A stretch of DNA of 64,000 bases from Parascedosporium putredinis (taxonomy: Eukaryota > Ascomycota > Sordariomycetes > Microascales > Microascaceae): NCBI GenBank assembly GCA_949357655.1, contig CASHTG010000020.1, positions 930,001 through 994,000 on the forward strand. Direction: 5' to 3'. The notes under the pieces were generated by a model, which saw only the letters and a list, made by a program, of their open reading frames with translations, was not told where the DNA came from and made no database searches. Positions 11,014 through 22,600 of the stretch are shown here, piece by piece (position 1 is the first letter of the stretch; every line of letters begins with the position of its first letter). Made by a program: the position numbers and the translations under genes.

Positions 11014-12493
11014 GGTGGCGACTTGTCGTGCTTATGTGGGTTCGGGTAAACGATAATCAAGAGACGTTATGGCGATAGTAGGGTGATGTCAATGAGAGCC
11101 TTTTGTGAGGCGGGACGGACGGATGACGTGGGGTTAAGCGGAGGACAGATGGGCCGAGGGGGTGCGGGAATGGTGGGGTTGAGTCTGGGGAAGAGAGTTG
11201 TGGCAGAGCCTTGGGAGAGCTTGTGTACCGCGAGCAGAGTACCTATTCTTCCTTTCCTAAAAGGAAAAAAAAAAAAAAGAACAATAAGGATACTGGGTGG
11301 ATGACGAGAAAAAACGGGAAGACAATCTAGGCAATCTTTTGGGCTTGAGATAGATGAGGATGGAGATGGAGAGATGGCGACAATTTAGCGGCGAACTGAG
11401 GAAGGAGCTATCAATCGGGTATGTCTGATTTTCAAAGAAACGAATCACTTGAGGGAAGCGGGCTAGTCGGCATCGGAACTCGAAGACGACGTGAAAGAGG
11501 TACTGAATTCCTTGGCTTTCAGCAGCCAGGAATCAAGCTGCTCTAACCCGAGATCTACCCATTTGCCCCTCCAGACGTCCCTCCAATGACCACACTGGTG
11601 ATCCCCATCAACCCCAGGCACATCAGGAACATGGGATGTGTCAAACGAACCATACCACGCATCCCTGCGCGGGAACCGCCAAGGTCTAGGCCCGCCAGCT
11701 TTGGCAAGCTTTTCGAGGTTGCTCATTCGCGAGACGCGGGGAATGGCGGGCCCCAGCAACAACACCTGCGCACCTCCTCCTGCATGGTCAGGCCAACCGA
11801 ACCCCAGCGCCAGCCGGACACGTCATATTGCAAAAAGAATAAAAACGTCCTCGGCACAGGTTTGGATGTCCATGTGCTCGAATCTACTGGGCAAACCGTG
11901 GCTGGAGTACGCCGCCGGGGGCGGATCTCGGCGGGGATCGCCTTTTGTCTGCTGGCCGCTGTGAGGGGCTCCTCCGTCAGCCATATGGTCTGAGGTCAGG
12001 GCGGGGCTCCAATCGGTCGACAAGTTCCCCGGAAAAGGAAACGCGCCACACTGGTGGGTCCACGAGGGATTCGGAAACTTTGATCGTTCAAGTTTCCTTC
12101 AGCCCGTGCTCGACGGAAGAGCCATTCAGGATTACATTGGACGACGGCTGGGTTGGCTGATTGAACTTAAAGCTCATGCTAAGAGACGCTGGTGCCGACT
12201 TATGGCTGTTGCCACATGCGCTAGGTACGAAGCGAGTCGTGGAGAGACAAGGCCGAAAAGCAAGTGCCTCAATATTTTGATCGCCAAATTGGTGTTGGAA
12301 GCGTGTTGATTTTCGGTTTCCAAGAGGATAGAAATGGAAAAGAGAAACCCAAAAGATTGCGAGAGGGCGATATCGAAAAATGAGAGTAATGAGTAAAAAG
12401 GAAAAGAGAATGGGAAAATTGTAATATTCTTCTTGCTCCCGCTTGCTGTCGAAGTGTTGGCGTTGGCGCGGAGCGTGATTGGGCCAAAAGTGA
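11014..12493. other. Region upstream of the lactate dehydrogenase gene, up to the tRNA
   Basis: It contains the dehydrogenase promoter, including a run of 14 A at about 11264-11277 (T-tract on the gene strand), and the doubtful minus-strand reading at 11463-11984. Nothing else was recognised. Confidence 0.45.
11463..11984 (-). CDS. Possible small gene of unknown function, in-frame stop
   Basis: From ATG at 11984 the minus strand reads a Pro-rich start, MADGGAPHSGQQTKGDPRRD, then a single frame to a stop at 11463 with composition unlike random sequence (Trp-rich GHWRDVWRGKWVDLGLEQL). A TGA at 11825-11823 interrupts it after residue 53. Either a base error, an unrecognised intron or decay is needed to make one product of about 170 aa. 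I recognise no family. The reading may be spurious. Confidence 0.25.
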
Positions 12494-12574
12494 TGCCCTC
12501 ACTCGGATTCGAACCGAGGATCTTTTGGTGTCAGATAGTACGAGCCAAACGCCTTACCGCTTGGCCATAAGGGC
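12494..12574 (-). tRNA. tRNA-Thr(CGU) with a 9-nt intron
   Basis: On the minus strand a full cloverleaf folds. The acceptor stem GCCCUUA pairs with UGAGGGC with discriminator A, a short D-arm follows, the anticodon stem UUUGG pairs with CCAAA, and the T-arm is CUCGG-UUCGAAU-CCGAG. The anticodon loop is too long unless a 9-nt intron is removed one base 3' of the anticodon, at 12538-12530, the canonical position. The anticodon at 12542-12540 is then CGU (threonine, codon ACG). Mature length is 72 nt. A and B boxes are intact, so it should be transcribed. Confidence 0.9.
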
Positions 12575-13354
12575 TAGGGAGCCTTTAGAGCACTCATTGG
12601 TGAGGGCTTCCGGGCTTAGCAGGTTATATCAATGGATACTTAACCCACACAATATTTGTGGAGCACTTTGCAGCCCCCACCAAAGTTCGGCTCCACCTCT
12701 GATCGCCCAAAACCCACTTCCTTGCTCTTGGTGCCTGAATCCATCTCGCAGCATGCCAGAGGTAGGGACCAATAATATGAAGAGCGCAGGTCTTTATTCG
12801 CAGTGACCGCTCCAGAGCCACCTTCGAGTTGGGTCAGACAAGTCTCAAGAACGATGGAATTATGATCGATAGGCGGGAACCTGCGCAGATGTACACAGAT
12901 CCGGGCGCTGGCTTGTGGGTTTTTGGACAGGACAACGACAAGTGAGTCCCGGGAGCATAACAACAAGGCGTGAGGCAACGCAATGAGAGAAATAACGATT
13001 TGAAGCATCAGGTCAATCAGTGAAGGCGTATGGTCTCTGAAAAAGCTCATCGATTCGACCAAGCAGAATGGCCGTCATCAACGGGGCTCAACAGCCTTTG
13101 TATTGAAATATGAATTAAGCGGCATAAACGTGAAGCACGTAGACCCATCCAACGTGTCAGAAAACCATACGCCATCCTTCCGGACGCGGAAAATTATAAG
13201 TTCCTCCAAACCACCATCTAGAAGAAGTGCGAGAATATACATGGAAACTCTTCGCGAAAGAATTAAAGACTAAAAAGGGGGTAATATGAAGAGAAAAATG
13301 AGGAAAGGCTATCATAATCCATGACTCGAAACATCCAGCACGCCCAATCCTCGC
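12575..13354. other. Intergenic region between the tRNA and the GPI-protein gene
   Basis: No recognisable coding sequence. The right part is the 3' flank of the GPI-anchored protein gene. Short open frames here show no family similarity. Confidence 0.5.
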
Positions 13355-14090
13355 TTAGAGGAAGAGAGCGCCAAGAGCGAGCCAGCCGACACTCCATACG
13401 GAGCCGAAGGCGCCCGCCGCCGCGTTGACAGTAGGGGGCGCTCGCCAGTGGGCTCGGGGCCCTTGGTGCCGGTGCGGGTGGGCTGGCCAGTGCAGTTGCC
13501 CTTGCAAAGGGTGGGATCGGGCCCGTCGGTCTCGGTGGGCTCAGCAGGCTCATCCGGGCAGCTCTCAGTGGGCTCAGTGGGCTCGTCATCATCGCACGTC
13601 TCGGTGGGCTGGGGCTCATCATCGGTGCAAGTCTCCGAGGGCTCGTCGGTGGGGGTGGGGAGATCGGTGCAGGTCTCCGTCTCCGTGGGCTCGCACACTT
13701 CGGCGACAGTCTCGTACGAGGTAGTGCAGAAGAGGCCCTTGCAGTTGTCCTTGCAAGGGAAGTCGAGGGTGACGGTGGGGATGGCGGCCGGGCAGTCACA
13801 GCTCTGAGTGATGGTGCTGATCACGAGGCAGGCGGGGATGGGGCACGAGGCGCACAGCTCGCCGGTGGCGGTGACGGTGGGGCATCCGGTCTGAGTGGGG
13901 ACGGGCTCGGATGGGCCAACGGTCACGGTAGTGTGCTGGTGGTTACCGCCTCCGGGGAGAGCGACAGCAGCGCCGGTACTGTTGTCAAGACATCGCGTGT
14001 TAGCTTTGAACGACCGGATCATGGTCTTACACCAACGACAAGAAACACTTACAGGGCGAGGGTGGTGGCAACGGTAGCGAAGGACTTCAT
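13355..14090 (-). CDS. Secreted GPI-anchored cell-wall protein (CCG-6-like), Thr/Glu/Pro repeat region
   Basis: Exons are 14090-14053 and 13978-13355. The start gives MKSFATVATTLAL and continues across the intron as TGAAVALPGG, a clean signal peptide. A cysteine-containing region follows (CPIPACLVISTITQSCDCPAA, then CKDNCKGLFCTTSYETV), next a low-complexity stretch of ET-C-T-D-E/P-T-E units about 100 residues long (13500-13690), and a second CKGNC motif. The true C-terminus, NAAAGAFGS then a hydrophobic segment WLALGALFL and stop, is a GPI-attachment signal. It is reached only if the C run at 13434-13438 has one more base; otherwise the frame runs into an unrelated tail. Likely exported to the wall or plasma membrane. 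Similarity to clock-controlled CCG-6-like proteins is from general pattern only. Confidence 0.72.
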
Positions 14091-14341
14091 TTTGAAAGAA
14101 GGGTGGGCTGTTGAAAAGCAAAAAAGCGATTGACTTTAGGTGAGTTGGTAGGTATTAGGGATGTATTGTATATACAAGTTGACGATCTTGCGATGCTCGA
14201 TGGTTCCTTCTTTTCTTCTCAAGATGCACGACGGGGAAACCTGCGTTTATATGGAGAAAGCGGAAGGCGCCTGTGTGTGGTATGTGCCTCCTTCTTTTTT
14301 GGATGCTGGCTCTCCCCTTCCTTCTCCACGCCCTAATCAAA

Positions 14342-14359
14342 GTACTTCGTACGAAGTAC
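14342..14359. repeat. Perfect 18-bp palindrome built on TACTTCGTA
   Basis: The sequence reads GTACTTCGTACGAAGTAC on both strands, with no loop. Partial copies of the same word recur in other intergenic parts of the window (22775, 23828, 23887, 32792). It lies 250 bp upstream of the GPI-protein start codon, so a protein-binding site is possible, but a dispersed genomic repeat word fits as well. Confidence 0.7.
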
Positions 14360-16330
14360 GAGGCAACCCAACTTGCCCTCGCCCTATCTTCCATCACCCA
14401 GCCCAACCCTGGTTTCTTGTTGTCTTTGCGTCCCAGCCATCAGCACGCAGGAGGGATGGCTCAGAAGAAAAACAACAAGCAACTCATGACCGTGTGTGTC
14501 GGTCAAAGATTCGTCCGTTCTCTAGCGAGGGCAGGGGTCCCTACCCCAGAGGGTGGGTTGACTCCATTGGTCAACCACACCACCGTCTCCCTCGTATTCA
14601 TGCCTTGGCATCAATCACAGACCCTTTATGCGAATGGGCTTCTTTCCTCTCCTTCGCTCACTTTGGTAAGGCCTGGGTTTGACGATTTCCTTTTCCGACT
14701 TTGTGCTCACTCGACTTGTTGCTTTTCTAACCCGTCTACTTTTCTTTTTCGGATCCTTCATTCTGTTCTCGTCCCCAGGTCTGGCCCAAGCGCGGTGCTC
14801 ACGGGCGCTCCTCAGTGACGATCCAGCCATAGCGACATCCATCGAGGCCTTCCCATTCCATACTCCACGCCCTGCCAAGACGCCAACCCTTCTCCTCTTT
14901 GCCGCTCGCCTGGGCTTCTCCTCACCAACCCTGGCTCACCAACTGTGGATGACCCGAGTCCGCCAGCTGCCAAATAACGAAGACGAGGAAGAGGAAAATA
15001 AATAAATATAAAACAAAACAAAAATAAAAAGGAAAATGACAGGAAAAAGAAAGCCCAAGGGAGGAAATGCAAAGGATCTAGAAGCCGCTATCCTTTGCAT
15101 GTTACGGCAGGTCTCGACGAAATTGCCGTCATAGTGTAGTCAGAGTGAGACCCAGTCTCGAAGCCGTTAATTTCTAATCTCTCCGGGGGCGATCGTCGCG
15201 AAAATGGACCCTAGCGGTATTAGTTTTAGACCAAAGGGATCCCCAGTTATTACCTGCCTGTCCCGAGGATATCCATCAATCCCTTTGACACGCAAGGTAG
15301 CAGCGACGTCAGTTAAACAAACGCTCTCGAGGACATGACCAAAGTCTGCATCCTCACGACTTGCAATTTCCCGCTCAAGATTACAAAATCCCAAAACATC
15401 AGGACCCGAAAAACCAATGGCCCAAGCAAACCGATGTCTTTTGGTCCAGGAGAAAACCCACTTTCCACCTGCATCCCGCAGCCCAATGCTTGTTCAGTCC
15501 TATCCCTGCAGCTGGTGGCATGGCCGCCGTTGTCTTGGTGTGGATGGGCGTGGTGTGTGATGGGGGAGAGGGGAGGGGCGGGTGACCAACCTCGTGTTCC
15601 CGCCCAAAACGGAATCAAGCATCCAATTGAATGAGGTTCCATATCTTGGCTTTCATTTTACACCTGTTCTGGTTGGACGATGCCGCTCCTTTCAGTTTTG
15701 GGGGAAAGAAACCTAGGGACATTGTGTAGATCTGCTTGAGCGAGAATGAGAGAAGGCCAAACACATTCCGGCGATGGACGTGCACCCTATGCAGAGCCTA
15801 GGGAAGTTGGGGGTTCCTTCTCCTTCCAACGGTGCTGCAGTTGCAGGAGACGCGTGAGAGCTTAATCCCCCACCGCCCGCCTCCGGTAGTTGTTCACGCC
15901 ACCCTCGAGCCCTTCTCGAGTCACAACTTGGCCAATTTAGTATTGTTGCCGAGAACCTCAAAAGTAAGGTTACGCGACTGCCTTTGCGATATCCTAGGTT
16001 CCCGTCGCGTGTAGGCTCAAGCCTCTAATCATGTATCTCTGACAGAATCTTGCTCAACTACGCCAAGCGTGCTCTCATCGTTTGCGTTCTACGGTGATAC
16101 GAGACAGCCAGGGGAGGATGCCTGAACTTGACATCATTCTGTATCAAGAGGCCCATGGCTACTCCGTGCTCAGTGAGAGTTAACCGTTGCGAATTGAGGC
16201 ATTTAAGATTTGATTGACCAAGTTGCCACCCATGCGCTCACTTTCCTCGGGTCTCCTTGGCAGCGAGCTCGCAAGCAGCACTACAGCATTTGGTCTAGAC
16301 AACAAGTAATCATCCGAGGCCGACCGATGC

Positions 16331-16377
16331 TTACTTGAATCGGAGACCACCCGGCCGAGTACCAGGGCAACCCGCCC
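16331..16377 (+). ncRNA. 5S rRNA-like 3' fragment (possible relic)
   Basis: A 47-bp stretch resembles the conserved 3' half of eukaryotic 5S rRNA: a TTACTTGAAT word, then GGAGACCACC, GG and TACCAGGG in the right order and spacing. The 5' half (the usual stretch ending in CCCGTCCG...) was not found upstream, so a full gene is not supported. Fungi of this class scatter 5S genes and 5S pseudogenes through the genome, which makes a relic plausible; chance is not excluded. Confidence 0.2.
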
Positions 16378-18145
16378 TTAGGGGCTAATTTGAAGAGTCT
16401 TCAACCAAATTCGGGATACGAACTCCCGCGCAAGGGGGCAAGGGGGAGGGGGAAGGGGTTCAGCCTTCTATTTTCAAGTGCAAGTATTAGTGCGTCTGGA
16501 AAAGGAGGCTCGGAAGGCTGGAATTACTCTCCATCTTTCCGAGCATAGTTCTTTCGCGCCAACTTTCTTCCAGGGTGCTTGGTTCATTGTCTTGGCGGGA
16601 GTGATCACCCTCTTGGATTGCAGGTATAATACGAGGTAGGCGGGGAGGGATTCCCAGCAGGGATCCGAGACAGACCTGGCAGCTCTTTCTCGGCAGTCGT
16701 ACCAGACAGGCCCTCCTGAGGTCATTTTGGCAAGTTATGCACCCAGGTTTGCCAGGCAAGCGAAGGCCAAAAGCGGAATCTTGAGCCTCCCAATGAGGCA
16801 CCTGGAGCAATGCTCCGTTGCAAAGCCTGGACAAGACCCCAGAATATCCCCTTTGTCGATCAATGATGGCCCATGTCGTATATTCCCGTCGAATCTCCCG
16901 AGGCTGGAGGAAAGATTATCTATAATTATGGCTTGGCTGTCAAAAATAACCCATATCTTAGAGGTCATCCTGCTCCACCCAATTTCAAGCCACGAGCTCC
17001 GACACGAGGCCAGGTGATTGCCTAAGCAACGATGCTATCACCTTTCGTCTCTACGACGATGTCTTCACTTTTAAAGACTCGTCTCCAAACGAGAAACGTG
17101 TATATTTAGCTTTGAATGCTAAAATAAACTTATGCTGAACCTTACCGCTGGGGGAATAGACGCACCAGGTGGGATTTGCGTTGCACCACACCGTGTCAGT
17201 CGCCTTGCTTGGTTTCTCCACCGGCCGGCCCCACTCCGGGGCAGTCTTGGCCGCGCCGAACACCAACCCCCGAAACGGCGCCGGTCCCGAATCGAGTTGT
17301 TCATCAAGGGATTCGGCTTATCTTCAGCCCAAGTCGCTCTATTGAGTTTTTAATAACTATATACGGAAAATTAGGTGCTTGGAACATAAACCCAATCAGC
17401 GATAATAAGTTCCACGTTCTGCCGAACCAAAGCAGGTGCTGGCTGAAGAGGATGCGCTTGAAAACATAATCGAAGACATCTGCGTGCAAGGTTCATCTCA
17501 GAACAGCTAATCCCGCACTTAGGAGTTCTATAGGCTCTACACAACACCGAAGTAAATTTCTCCTTTATGAAGGAGCCGGGGACAGAGAGCCGTGTATCAA
17601 GGGGGAAGGACAGGACTTTAGCACACGCAAGCGGAGAATAAAATCCTGTTTCATAAGAGTAAAAGCCACAAGGTATATATATATACAGAAGCTGATTTGT
17701 TTTAAAGACTAAAAGACAGATACCCTTCCCATAAAGGGCGCTTGTCTTTGCCTCCATGTGCGCGGCGGAATTGCGCACTAGAAATCTTCGTCGATAGGCC
17801 GTTTCATCAAGATGTTTCTCATCTGCACACACTCTTCGAGGCCACTTCCATTGCTGGAAAGACTATCCTGCCTCTCGCCCACCCCGATGCCCCGCCTTTT
17901 GGGCATCGTGTGTTGGTATCAATCGGTTCATTGGTTTCGGCCGTTACAGCACCCTTCGCCTTCCTGATTCATAATCGCACAGTTGCAAGATTTCACAAAC
18001 GTATACGCACACACACGCGTGTACATATACTGACCACATAGCCCATGCATATCGTCTCCTCTCCTCACCTCTCTGCCTCTCTTTTTTCATTTCATTCATA
18101 CAATCGCTTTGGATTTCTTTTGTTTACCCAGGCCTTGATCAGGCT

Positions 18146-19681
18146 TTAGGTGTGATGTCGGATCGAAGAGTTGACCGACTTGGTAGACTCCTCCATGCCA
18201 ATCTCAGTCGTAACCTCGATAGCCTGTCCATGGCCCCTGTTGGGCTGGGCTCCGCTTTTCCGGCCGTAGATAGATGTGGTGAGGCGCGTATTCTTGCCGG
18301 GATAGTTAGCGTACTCGCTGCCCTCGTAGGTGGCAGCGTTCTCCTTGAGGGCCTCGGCGCTCCCCGAGTGCGTGATTTCGGTGAGGGTGTAGATGTCGGC
18401 GGGCTTGCTGCGCTTCCCCTGCGCGACTCGCCGCCCGTGCCGCCAATGGTGGGTGGCAGTCCGGTACCGCTTTGTTGGGGGTGTTGTTGGTCTCCTCGTT
18501 GGCGAGAAGGCGGGGGAACAGCTTGCGGATGAGGGGCCTGAGGGTGGGCAGGCAGGCGCAGAGGATACCGCAGTTGAGTTCCACGACGGTGAGGTACGAG
18601 GTAGGGACGTTATCCCAGGTCGGGTCCTGGGTATTGATGGCGCTGCGGAGGGTGAAGAGGCGCACGATGGAGATGACGCAGGTGCTGTTTTCCGGATGCG
18701 GCCACGGTCAGTAAGTTTCACAGGTCGGGGCAAGATACAGCGCGAGTGGTAGAAATTCGCACAGCCAAAGCTTCAGAGCGGGGGTACACTTACAAGAAAC
18801 CGAGACCAAAGATGGAGAGAACCATCAACTTCTTCTTCCTCTTCAAGCGCAGCTTCCGGACGGCGGGCATGGGAGTGGCGAAGACCATGAAGTCGGTGAC
18901 GATGTTCATGATGGACGTTAAGTACCACACAGTCAGAGCGTCGATGCACTTGTCCGCCTGGCTGGGGATGAAGATGGCCACGGGTATGCACGACATGCCG
19001 ACGAGAACCTCTTGGGTAACGCCCCAAGCAGCGAGAAAGATGAGAAGGATGAGGGAGACGACGCGGGTCCGGCCCTCGAAGATGCGGCGGTATTGGAGGA
19101 GGAAGGAGATTTTGGTGACGATTTGCGACAGGTTATAGATAACCATGCCGGCGAAGAGAGCCTGTTTCCCAGAGTTAGTTGGTTGCAACAATGGTATGTG
19201 GGGTGAAGCTGTTTCTCCCACCTTGAGCTGATCCATGCTGCCATCTTCAGTGGTCATCCATACGTGGATGCCGAGAGCATACTTGGCCTCTACTCTGGTC
19301 ATTAGCAATCTAGCCCTGGCCAACCATTGGGAGAAGAAGGGAGTTTTCTGGGCGACTTACGAAGAATAGTGATGATGGACACTCCGATAGACAAAACCTG
19401 GGACGACGGAACCCTGTCAACACGACTTCACTCAAGGGAAAAGTTTCGACCTCCGAATTTTGTTTTGCGCCACACGGGGATACACATACCTGAGCAAAAG
19501 CAATGGTCGCATCATCCCAACCTAGCGTCCTGAGAATGAAGGTACGGGTATAGAGCCTCAGCAAGACGGCGATGGTTGAAGCTAGCGCAAAGGCTATGGA
19601 AATGCCGACGAGAATGGGGACTCGCGTCTCGGCATCAAGCTCGGGATACTGGCCCTTGACGGGCAGTTCAGCGGTTGCCAT
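18146..19681 (-). CDS. Seven-transmembrane rhodopsin-domain protein (Pth11-like)
   Basis: Fungal integral membrane protein of the large family that includes the Magnaporthe receptor-like Pth11; the ligand is unknown. Exons are 19681-19490, 19397-19361, 19292-19222, 19161-18794 and 18684-18146, all GT-AG. From MATAELPVKGQYPELDAETR the first membrane helix (ILVGISIAFALASTIAVLLR) leads to the family motif LGWDDATIAFAQ. Further helices are ALFAGMVIYNLSQIVTKISF, VVSLILLIFLAAWGVTQEVL, a segment around IMNIVTDFMVFATPMPAV, LMVLSIFGLGFF and YLTVVELNCGILCACLPTLRPL, the last a strong signature of this family. The CFEM domain found in Pth11 itself is absent. The cytoplasmic tail changes frame near 18410, so the end is uncertain: the clean tail frame reads GKRSKPADIYTLTEITHSGS and ends IRHHT. 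About 400 aa. Confidence 0.83.
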
Positions 19682-22600
19682 GGCGGGCTTGGCGTGCAGC
19701 AGTCGGAGGCCGACCGAGACCAAAGGGATTGCTGCAAAATACGTCCAAGGGGAAAAATGAAAATGAAGAGAGAACGGTGAAAGCGTGTGAAGCAACACGA
19801 CAAGGCAAGGCGGAGCTGAAGAGCTTTTTTTTCTATCCTTTCGCACTCTGCCAGGAATGCGAGCGGGATGGCGAGCAAGGAGAGGAATGATCTTCGATGG
19901 CGAGGTGGGCTGGGGTAGTTATAAGAAGGATAAGAAGAAGAAAAAGGTAGATCTGGGGATCTCAGACTAGGGGTGACAGGAAGGGGGTCGAGAACTTGGA
20001 CTACACTTTTGATCCTCGCTACCTGGTGCCAGGCCTCGACAAGGTGCAGTCGTCGTTCAGGGATCCAACTTAGACTTCGCGAGGTGGTGCATGTCTGACA
20101 CCTGTGCTCCTCGACTAGACCAGGGAAACGCTTTTTCCATGAGGGTTCCTATAGTCGCTTGTGTCTATTACCTTTTAGATAGTCTCAAAAAACAGAATCT
20201 CTATTCCATGCAGGTGGAGAGGAGGGCGAAGAAAAAGCCACCAACCTCTTCTAGAGTGTCAGACGGCCGGGCCATCGAGCTGTCATTCCCCGAAACTTTC
20301 GGGGAAAGAAGAAAAAAGTTCTCACACTCTTGCCCACACCATCCTTATCCCCATCCTCCCCATCCTCGCAGCCCGTCCCGTCCCCTCTGTGGCCGTCAAG
20401 TGCAAGCAGAGCTTTCCTGGGGTACGTCTGGAATACATCCGTTTTCCCGGCGCGGCCAACGAGGCAACATGTCAAACAGCTTTTCCCCCTCGTCCCTCCT
20501 CCGCCGCATGGGAACAATGGCTTGAGTTCAGGGGACACCCCGGATTGTCATGGCATCGCCCGTCCGTGCACACTAATCCTGATTGAGCTGCGCCGAGGGG
20601 GCAGCTTCTCAGCGCTCAAGGGTTTTTGGACCAGAGAGGCGGGCTAGGATATCGTCCCGCGCCAAATCAGCGACAACTCTGGTCTGTACCTCCCCCTCTT
20701 CCAGTTTGGTGGGCTCTGTTCGCCGCTGGGAGGGAAACATCCTTGAGTGGCGGATTAGGTTCAGATCAGCGGGTTGGTGACTGTTAGGGTCTGAGCTTTA
20801 CGGCTAGTGCGACAAGCTCGTTGCGTTCCGCCGCCGCTTTCGCGCTGAGAGAGGAAGAAACGAAGAGTAGACAAGAGGTCCGTCAAATTGGGAAAGGAAC
20901 AAGGGAGGGTAGATGAGCGGAAAAGTCAAAAGAGATAAACGAGCTTTGTCTCAGCGAATCTTGCTTTAGATGCCCCTGCCTCGAGGCGAGGACGCGAGCT
21001 AACGATGCAATCACATTGCCGAATCACCAACACGGAGCTGGGGGTGGTGCAAACCGGCTCTGACTTCGCTTCCTGTGTCTTTCTCCATATTTTTACTTAT
21101 TTTTCCTTTATTATCAATATTTCGTTTCTAAATGGCCCCTTTTCATCACCCTCAGCTCGGCAATAGGTCTGGTTTCCGCAACCAAACGCAAGTCGGAAGG
21201 ATGGATGTGTCTGTCGGGCGGGATCTCAAGCAACAGGAGTCAGCCAGCCCGCTCTCCCGGCCGCGCGCACGCACCTGTTCCAGACCCTGTCGGGATGGCT
21301 AGTCAGGATGATTGGCGGGTTGCGCAAAACGATGCAAGCTCGTGGCTAGGTACAAGTATAATACCAATATGGGGAGCGCAACGAAATCCAGGAATTCAAA
21401 GAAGAGGGGGAGGAGGGAGGTGATGGATAAGTCATCGTCGATGCGGCGGCACAATGCCTCGTTTTGGACCCATGCTGGCTCTTCATGCCATGGTGATGTT
21501 AGTGCTGGGGCAAAGAGGGTCACAGCGTATCTCGATCGACGAAGGATTGCCCAAGATTGGGGAATTCCGCCACAGGGTGCCACCGGGGCTGTCCTCTCTA
21601 TCCCGCCGGTGGGAAGTACAGGTCTACTCGATTCTGGTTTAGGGAATACTTTGCCATCATTTTATTCTTTGCGCTACTCCTATCACGTTGATTGATCCGT
21701 AGGCTTCGCAATGACCATCTACGAGGACACTTTTCTTTGGCCAGAGTCAGTCTGATCGCAACTCTGTGGCTGGCCTTTGTCGATGTGTCGTGCACTACCG
21801 TGCCGTTTCGTGCGTCGTGAAGAGTGCAGTGTAGATATTTCATCTGTCTGTTAAGCTTGGATTGTTTCTTGTAGCTCGAACCGAGGCGAGCGGACTGTAT
21901 TTGTCGAGAGCCAGGCAATGCCTCTACCCTCCAAATGGCGCGATGAGCTTTGCGTGCCGCGCGATCCACTCTTCCATCTCCTTCCCGCATCCTCGCCAAA
22001 ACTCTCACACGTCAGAGGTTTGCGCGGGAAGGGAGAAGGGTCACAGCGCACGTCTTGTGCCGTCCCAACTGTTAAGTCCCTTCTCTGGAAGCGAATGTGG
22101 CTCACTCTTTTGGTCTTTGAATGCTACACTCGCCTTATTATACCTACTCAAATGTGAGGGCCTTTCGTTCTTCGTTGTTGGTGTATTCTGCGATGCTCTG
22201 TCATCGCCACACCTGGATCGGAACCTCGGCGAATTTTGTATCGAGAGATAAAAAGAATACGTGATCTATAGGGACATTTGTTCGAGGGCCAAAGAGACAA
22301 GGCGCATTCCTAGGACGGCAGTTCATGTAAGAGTAAAAATTGATCCGAATATTGAAAACCGCTGCTTCCCTAAAGTAAATACTTGTAGTTGTCGAATATC
22401 GCCGCTCCCTGATGAACGAGAGGAATATCAGAGAATCAACAACCCTGAGCCCAACAGCACATAAGACTGGTGCTCGGACGTCTGCGTGGTGCTGTGGGTC
22501 AAGTCAAGCTTTTATCGGACCCAATAGTGTCGCGGGGAGTTGATCAGCCCCCTGTCGCTTGCGACTGCAACGCTGGGCGGTTTGCACTGGAATAATGATC

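Larger units (their letters stand above)
14091..18145. other. 4-kb region without a recognisable protein gene
   Basis: Contains the GPI-protein promoter (right of 14090), the 18-bp palindrome at 14342, CT-rich tracts around 14640-14780, a 5S-like fragment near 16331 and a short (TA)n run near 17675. No open frame shows family similarity. The right end is the 3' flank of the Pth11-like gene. Confidence 0.45.

Noticed and set aside
16405..16440. T-arm-like hairpin CGGGA/TCCCG with a GTTCGTA loop
   Set aside because: No D-arm, anticodon arm or acceptor stem at correct distances.
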